From the NCBI RefSeq assembly GCF_000516985.1, contig NW_006917091.1:4547022-4611021 (forward strand): a stretch of DNA of 64,000 nt, written 5' to 3'. This DNA comes from Pestalotiopsis fici W106-1 (taxonomy: Eukaryota; Ascomycota; Sordariomycetes; Amphisphaeriales; Sporocadaceae). The notes beneath the pieces are model-generated. The model did not search any database. It was given only the letters and a program-made list of their open reading frames with translations, and was not told the origin of the DNA. The number at the start of each line of letters is the position of its first letter. The stretch's first letter is position 1. Shown here piece by piece: positions 57,101 to 64,000 of the stretch. A program made the position numbers and the translations under genes.

Positions 57101-57903
57101 TCGAGTCCTTGGCCGGCAAAGCCGGTGCTCTTCACGGCTTGGCCCAGGACTCCACGCCTTTCCGATTCGACGAACAGAACACGGCAGGCGACTACTTTGG
57201 GCACCAGCTCAAGATGGCTGGCTACAACTACCATGGAAATGAGCCATTGTACTCTGGTATCACTGGTGAGGAACTGGCGGCTGACATCTACATTGGTGTT
57301 GTCTATTATCAACGTCTTCGTCACATGGTGAACGACAAGTACCAAGTCAGAACAACGGGCCCTGTGGTGCCAACAACGGGCCAGCCCATTAAGGGAAGAA
57401 AGCGTGGTGGTGGTATCCGTGTGGGAGAGATGGAACGCGATGCACTGCTGGCACACGGTACAGCCTTCCTGCTCCAGGACCGCCTGATGAACTGTTCCGA
57501 TTACTCACGCTCGTGGATATGCCGCAAGTGTGGTTCGTTCCTCTCGATGCAGCCCACGGTGTCTCCCTATGTTGGGAAGAAGAAGACAGTCAGCAGCGTG
57601 CGTTGCAGAAACTGTGCCACGCGCATCGATGAGCTAGAAGACGCCGATCTGAGCAAGGTGGCTGGTGAGATCTGGGAGGATGGACAGGGCAACCAATGGG
57701 TCGGTGGTGACCAAACCACCTTGGTGGCCGTGCCTGGTGCTTTGAAGTACCTCGATGTCGAGCTTGCGGCCATGGGTATCAAGTTGAAGTACAGGGTCGA
57801 CCCCAAGGACGCTGCTCGCAAGGGCCCTCTTGTACAGACCACCTGGGATGCGCTTGAGGCGGCTGGCAAGAAAGCGCAGCCTGCTCTCGAAGCGGCCGCA
57901 TAG
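54126..57903 (+). CDS. RPA135: DNA-directed RNA polymerase I second-largest subunit (Rpa135/RPA2)
   Basis: Two exons, 54126-54587 and 54646-57903, give about 1239 residues, the usual length. The donor is GTGAGA, the branch AACTGAC and the acceptor CACAG. Hallmarks of the beta-subunit family are [20 protein letters not shown] (fork/link region), GYDMDDAMILNKSA, GDKFSSRHGQKG (the hybrid-binding lysines) and a C-terminal zinc finger, CRKCGSFL...CRNC. Features such as NKEESEELGGYFIVNG and the Pol I-type C-terminus place it with Rpa135, not Rpb2 or Rpc128. It forms half of the active centre of the nucleolar enzyme that makes the large pre-rRNA. The upstream frame to 54048 lacks an ATG, so 54126 is the start. 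Confidence 0.96.
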
Positions 57904-59255
57904 CTTTTGTGCAACAGCATGTTGGAGTCACTTAAGCATTGAAAGGAGTTCAAAATTGGTTCGGGTTTCCCTCTGTCATGATTCCACATCTGTGAGTTAG
58001 GAGTTTATCGCACAGTAGTCGTTACAGTAGTTACATTAAACACTTTGGCCTGTTGGTAGAAAGCCACAGAAGAACGTATTCGTACATTGAAATTGCATTG
58101 GCGTGTAATAAATCCAGTTTCCCTTCCGGCGCACAAGTTCCAGCTCTGCACGTAGCCGATATTGCACCCCTTCATTTGAATCAAACAGGCTTAATCACCG
58201 AGGGCCGAGAAGCGGTACGCAGTTCCTCACGATCTGCGTGTCACAACATCCATGAAGTTGGGTTGAAGTTCTGCGGTATATCGTGGGATACAGAGCCTTG
58301 TTCTTCCTGACTGAAGCCGTGGCCAGCGAAACATACGTATTCTGTCTCTGCACTGTATAATTAGAAATTGGGGAATCCTGAACTCGGCTGGCCCTTGCAG
58401 TTGTATTTTCTCCGAGAACTAGTGACATGGTAGGTGAAGCTGTCATGAGACCGAGACTCAAAGTCATCCATACTGGTTCGACTTTGGAAGGTGCATAATT
58501 CTCCAGTCATGAAGCCAACATATTCAAGATATTTGGAAGAGTGCCTGGAGAATGTGAAAAGAGAGGGGAAAAACAAAGAACAATATCAACATCAAACACA
58601 GAAATGGCGTGGTCAGTGATCAACAAACCGGGCAGGTGCAGATGGTTGGCAAGGCGATACCTACATGAGGTGTTTTGAAGTTCACGAATCAACGACAAGC
58701 CGGTGACCATTGCACCTGCCCTCAAAGACAAACAGGTAAATGAACAAACGGAAAAATTCTCGACCCTCACACACGAAACCACTAGGTGGAATAATTTTGT
58801 CCATCCTCAAACTTGTCTTACTTGATCAATTCTTTTCCTTTTTGGGAGGAGCACTTGAGGGCAGCGTCTACCCGTACTCGTGCGAGACGAGACCCTCCCC
58901 TCGCCCGTTGATTACCTCTAATTGATCTTTGTCCTCCGCCTCCTCTTCGGACTTCTCGGCATCCCCGAGCCTTCAGCTGACCATTTGTATCTGCTCCTCC
59001 AGATATCGATGTCTGACCTGCTACAGGCAGCTTGGGGCTCTGCTTCGACTTCCCGAGACTAATCTAATCTCCTCATTCTCGCCGTCTTCCCTGTGCTGCT
59101 CACTGCAAGCCGACCAGCCAGCACTTTGATCACTATCCAGGTGCGCTCTCAGCGTCTGGGCTCGCTGTGTACTCCAGCTTCAGCGTTGTTGTGCGATCTT
59201 GGCGAAGGACTTGCTACTCGACAAGAACCCCAGATCCTCGATTCGGCAACTTACA
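57904..59255. other. intergenic region
   Basis: Holds the 3' UTR of RPA135 and the promoter of the tyrosinase gene. A pyrimidine-rich stretch (about 58820-59110) directly upstream of the tyrosinase start is typical of a fungal core promoter. No exon is seen. Confidence 0.45.
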
Positions 59256-61311
59256 ATGTTGGTCTTGTGGCGCCACCTCTTTCTTCTCCTTGGGCTTTTC
59301 TCTTGCCCCTTGCTGGCCGCCAACGAGCCTCGAGGCTATGACTATGGCCCTACAGCGCAGGAAACCATTGGAAAGCGCGACATCTCCCAGAATGATTCAC
59401 AAAATGCTTTGGTGCAGCCCATAGCCTATAATGGCAGCATTCCCCTTCGACCAGAATTGCGCGAACTTCAAGACTACCATGAGCAGTGGAATCTCTATAT
59501 CTTGGCCCTGAGCTGGATGCAGTGGCTCAACCAGAGCGATCCCGCTTCTTGGTACGCAATCGCAGGTCAGCACTCTTCTTTTCCTTGTTTTCTCATGTAC
59601 AATGACTAAAGGGATTCATGAAAAGGTATACACGGCGCACCATTTGCAGACTACGGCGGTGTCAAAGCATTGCCTGGCAATAAGGCCAATGGATACTGTA
59701 CCCACGTGTCTATCCTCTTTCCTCCTTGGCATCGCGCATATCTGGCCCTCTTTGAGGTAAGCACTGGTCCACGAGGCGACTATATCTAGTATGCAGCAGT
59801 TGCCCATGGGTCAGGTCCTCACTGATTAACTGTAAACAGCAAACTCTCTTCACTATTGTCCAGACCATTGCGGCATGGTATCCCGATGAGCAACGTGAGA
59901 CCTTTCAGCGTGCAGCCGATACTTTCCGTATACCCTATTGGGATTGGGCAATGAAGCCATCAAACGGATCTAGTGTCTTTCCTTCTATTCTTTGGGGCTC
60001 ATCGAAAATAGAAGTTGATGGTCCAAACGGGAAACAGAATATCAGCAACCCCCTCTTCAGTTACGTCTTCAACCCCTTGAATCCTGGCATTTTTGAGGAA
60101 TACCCCGTAGGTTTTACGTAGTAGTTGGGACGAATTTAGAAAATACTGATATTGAGCCATAGTTCATGTACTGGAACGAGACAAAGCGAAGACCGAATCC
60201 GCTGCAGAGCCCAAATGCGACGTCGGACAACGAATGGGTGTCGCAGGCCTTCAGCAAGAATTTGCCCACCATCCAGCAACGACTCTACGCACTCTTTGCG
60301 ACCTCTGGCAACTATAGTGAATGGAGCAATGAAGCGTGGATTCCAGACTCTAGCAACTCGAGCTTCGACTCGATTGAATCTCTCCATGATACTGTTCACT
60401 TGACGTGCGGAGGCAACTTTGGACACATGGCCATTATCGCGTACTCGTCATTCGACCCTTGTTTCTTTCTGCACCATGCAAACATTGACAGGCTGTTTGC
60501 AATGTGGCAGGTGGTCTACAATGAATCGTGGCTAGAGCCGACACAGGCCATACTCCCGACCAGGACGATCAGAACTGGAGACAATCAAACCTCTCTATCA
60601 GACTTGACGCCCTTCTACCGTAACGAAACACAGTTCTGGAATTCTGACGACGTCCGTGACCACAAGGTGTTTGGGTACAGCTATGCGGATGTGGTCAGTG
60701 GAAATCGAAGTGACGTGATCGCGGCCATCAACAGACTGTACACTGACTTCACTCCTGCAACACTGTCACCCACCAAGCACAATGTGCATGGAGCCCAAGC
60801 CAACTTTGGTCGTCGCTTTCAGGAAAGGTCTTCTGAGGATCTTGTCACCACAGACGGAGTGTACAGAGAGTGGATTGCCAATATTCATGTCAATAAATTC
60901 GCTTTGGGTGCATCCTTTACCGTTCACCTCTTTCTCGGTCATGCCCCCAAATACTTTGGCAAGTTTGAAATGTCAAATGGCACGATTGGAACACTGGGCA
61001 TATTTGCAGGCGGTCATCACACTCATGCCGGTCTGGGACCTCTCCAAGTCGGCGGGACCATCCCTCTGACATCAGTGCTGGCTGAGCTGGTAATCTCAGG
61101 AAACCTTCCCAGTATGCACCCCGTGGACGTTGGCCCTTTTCTGAAACAGAGCCTGGGATTCCTCGTGTTACATCAGAATGGATCATATATGGACCCGAAT
61201 GCAATCAATGGCCTACATATCAGCATCGTAAGCTCCCAAGTCACAGCACCGGAAACAAAGACAGAGCTGGCGGATTGGGGTAAAGTAGACACACGGCTCG
61301 ACCTTTATTGA
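59256..61311 (+). CDS. secreted tyrosinase (type-3 copper polyphenol oxidase)
   Basis: Four exons, 59256-59565, 59626-59756, 59840-60106 and 60163-61311, give about 618 residues. An N-terminal signal peptide (hydrophobic LVLWRHLFLLLGLFSCPLLAA) is followed by a possible Kex2 site (GKR). The CuA site has His106 (IHGAPF), His130 and His139 in CTHVSILFPPWHRAY, the canonical H-x8-H. The CuB site has His311 and His315 (ESLHDTVH) and FDPCFFLHHANIDRLFAMWQ with His340/341. Many N-x-S/T sites suggest glycosylation. The C-terminal 250 residues form the usual shielding-type domain. The enzyme oxidises mono- or diphenols to quinones in pigment formation or defence; the substrate is not determinable. No polyketide or melanin gene lies nearby. 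Confidence 0.92.
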
Positions 61312-62220
61312 TACAGACATTCCTACACCAAGGACTGATACCCAGGATTCAGTCGATATATCATTGCATATGAATTCACGATGGTTAGTGGCATCGGTGG
61401 TTTGCGTTCATTCTCAATCGTTGGCAAATACAGTATACTATCGGCCCCAGGCAGCAGCACAATCTTGGTACATTACGTGAGGTGAAAAAGCTGGTTCATT
61501 CGATAATTTCAGATACCCATACACTTTGTCTCTTAGCAGGGGCTAATGGTAATTCAGTCTGTTCTTCCAATGTACAGTAGATAATTTGAAACTCTGCTTT
61601 TTGAATGGCTCTTCTGTTTGATGCTTGACAAGTTTGAACCGCGGTGTGCGCGTCAATCCGCTTTGCAAAACAAAACATACAGGTGCCCATGAGAGCGTAT
61701 ATGATCTCTCATATTGCGATCGCTATCATGTTGCGTTTGACACTTTCAAGAAGCTACTGTCAATTCCGAGGGAGAAGACGGGACAAGTATGGACATGAAC
61801 TGGGTCAATCGCTTCTACTATTGTCACAGCGAGCCATCTCAACATTCAATAGATTCAATAAGTATAATGGCTAATAAGAGAAATAAAAACAAATAGTAGC
61901 TAAAACTAGATTGTATGACAGTAGAAAACAAGATTGGGCAATTACGATGAGCGGCTACTAGGCAGATCTTGGCTCAAAAACACGTTTCGTTGCATGACGA
62001 TCCTACCTGTCAAAAGTCAACCTTCATCCATCTACTATTGACGACGGGACGGGGGCTGGCGTGGATGGATTTCGTGGACTGCCAAGCCTAAGCCTTGACT
62101 AAGGTAACGGGGTGGGTGGGAAGGTTTACATGTCTTTTCTAGAATCATGAAGGAAATGACAAGAGAGATCGTCATATGAACCGGTGCGTCGCTGAGGCTG
62201 ACGGGATGTGTCCCGCCGTC

Positions 62221-62252
62221 GATCCCATCCCATCCCATCCCATCCCATCCCA
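62221..62252. repeat. (CCCAT)n microsatellite
   Basis: Six tandem CCCAT units in the flank downstream of the tyrosinase gene. Confidence 0.9.
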
Positions 62253-62522
62253 TGTTCCCCCACGCGATTCTTTGGGGGTGTTTAGATACAGTCATCATAT
62301 CAGTAGGTACAGCTAGAGGAGGAGGGTTGTTTGCGCTGCAACAAGAAGGGGGGAGAACAAGTGACATCAAGGACGCTGTTAGACTGGCAAAGAAGTTTGC
62401 CGCGGGCTTTGCTTGCGGCAAGTAGTCAAAAATCTGTGTGTATCTATCTGCATTTCGGTTCCAACCTAGAATCGAGTGGCTCATGGCGACGGGCAATTTG
62501 TATGCCCCCATCAAGACTGGAT

Positions 62523-62552
62523 TGCCGCAAACTGCCGCAAACTGCCGCAAAC
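62523..62552. repeat. 10-bp tandem repeat, three units
   Basis: Three perfect units of TGCCGCAAAC. Confidence 0.9.
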
Positions 62553-64000
62553 CATTAAGAAGAAGTTGGTGGGTTGAACGCGATTCAGGGGATTTGCTGT
62601 ACTCTATACACTAGCCACCCTTTTGCCCCCTTCTATTGCTTGCTATATATATCCAAAATGAAAAAAGGCAGATGGTCTTCAAGAATGGCTTCGTACTTGT
62701 GTGCAAATACATACTAGACTTTTGGGTATTTTTGTAGCTTCATTGTGTCTATAAGCAATGGTGGTAATTGTGATTGCCTTGGCCAGAGACCATGATCATG
62801 TCTGGCCGCCGGCGGAGGAATTTTTAGCAATGATGGAGGCAAAGACTATTGTGTGCCGGATTTTTGGCCACTCTCATTCTGTCCTCTCTTTTATTTTCTC
62901 CGACCTTTCTAGCCGTCCGACGGAATAGCTCTGAATGTACAAAGTGCCACAGTTTTTTAGAGCCCGCTTGACTTGGCACACGCTGCAGTAGTCTGTATGC
63001 AAGAACGCAGGCGGCGTCGGAATACTAGAACGTATGCGGGCACGTAAGAGTCGTGATCAACTTTTTGGAGGGGTGACTATGTACTATTCGAGAAAAGTCC
63101 CCTTCAAAGTGTGCCACCCGGAGCCTAGCGCTGGGAGGGAGGGAGAGGGGGAGGTTCCACGGCAACGTCCGATGCGGGAACAGTGAGCGTGTGCCTCGAT
63201 ATATTTCCGATCTATACATAGTAGAGAGACTGGAAGAGAAGGAGGAAGAAGTATTGTTTTCCAGCAGACAGTTAGTTGTGCACGAAACAAATGTCATCAA
63301 CCCAACGATACGCCCTTGGTGAAAAATGAAAAAGGTAAAATGAATTCATCTTTGCATGTCAAGCCAGCGGCCGCTTCCCCTCCAATCGGTTGGCTGCTGC
63401 TTCTGTTTGTCGTTGTTGCATTCGTACCTACGTTCGGGTATTATGCCCAGACGGAACAACATCAGCGCAGGTACGAGGTGCATAAGGCAAATAGTCGTTC
63501 GGTTTAATTGATCGGATTTAATGTAATGTTCTGGGCGCGCGCGGCGCAATATAAATTGTGTATTCATGCCTACCTACGAAACAGTCCCTATGTAAGCTTT
63601 GGGGTCTGTCTGTGTGTTGGAATCCCTGCTGCTGATGGTCCATTTCGGCCTTTCTTTCCGCAAGAGGGGCGGAAAGAAATAAACCTGGGGTCGGGTCAAA
63701 GGGTTGAAGTTTGTTAATAGTAGTTGTTGTTGCTCTTGTTCTTTGTATGATGTCTGTCTGCCACAATTGCAACTTCTTTGAAGTATATATCCTACTTGAG
63801 TCTTTGCCGACAGCTAGCCATTGAGATATACTTGTCAAGGTTGAACATTGACGTCAAGATCTCACAACTGCCGGTGTGTATCAGATCCTTTGGGAAAAGG
63901 GTGGTAATCATGACTAGTAATAAGTAAAATCACAAGGCAACAAGGGACATGAAAGTCGGTTCCAGGTAAGAAAGAAAAACGTGCCACCCATTGAAAAATC

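Larger units (their letters stand above)
61312..64000. other. 3' flank and terminal gene-poor region
   Basis: About 2.7 kb with no supported exon. Two simple repeats lie at 62221-62252 and 62523-62552. Frames of up to 171 codons here lack ATG starts or read repeats. A gene beyond the window edge could contribute its flank. Confidence 0.4.

Overview
The window is nuclear DNA of a filamentous ascomycete, most likely a sordariomycete and plausibly Hypocreales. The evidence is many short introns (about 45-110 nt, GTRNGT donors, CTRAY branch sites, YAG acceptors), ascomycete-only families (an RCR-type membrane protein, a fibroin-3-like Gly/Tyr-rich membrane protein, a GPI-type surface protein, a C2H2 plus Cys-rich regulator), and eukaryotic core genes whose exons rejoin in frame.

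Layout. 0.7-9.0 kb: a four-exon C2H2 zinc-finger protein (+), a seven-exon CorA-like two-helix membrane protein (-) and a GNAT acetyltransferase (+). 9.5-15.4 kb, all (-): a GPI-type Ser/Gly-rich surface protein, the meiotic MutS homologue MSH5, and ER membrane complex subunit 5. 16.5-21.2 kb: a small unknown protein (+), then proteasome ATPase Rpt1 (-) head to head with chaperonin subunit CCT4 (+). 22.1-28.4 kb, all (-): a Cys-rich zinc-binding protein, a STIMATE-family membrane protein, and the splicing factor SF3b 14-kDa subunit. 30.2-36.1 kb: a fibroin-3-like membrane protein (-) and a small Ser/Gly-rich protein (+). 44.9-61.3 kb: an RCR-like protein (-), Arl8 GTPase (-), RNA polymerase I subunit Rpa135 (+) and a secreted tyrosinase (+).

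The odd part is an accessory island at about 36.1-44.9 kb. It holds minus-strand fragments that look coding and keep plausible splice sites but are broken by frameshifts and stops. They include a PARP-catalytic-type piece, a piece that may resemble peroxin Pex20, and a His/Asn/Asp-rich repeat. Through 36.5-39.15 kb runs a short hairpin-forming motif, eight copies all in one orientation (consensus GGGGGAGCARTGCTCAKCCC), plus a related palindrome inside an exact 62-bp tandem repeat. Further right lie a 39-bp minisatellite and other decayed sequence. This is the best candidate here for something undescribed.

The conserved genes are individually transcribed housekeeping genes (proteolysis, folding, splicing, rRNA transcription, meiotic recombination, ER insertion, lysosome/vacuole traffic); no metabolic cluster is visible. 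Gene models were joined by hand from splice signals and reading phase, so each boundary is a prediction.
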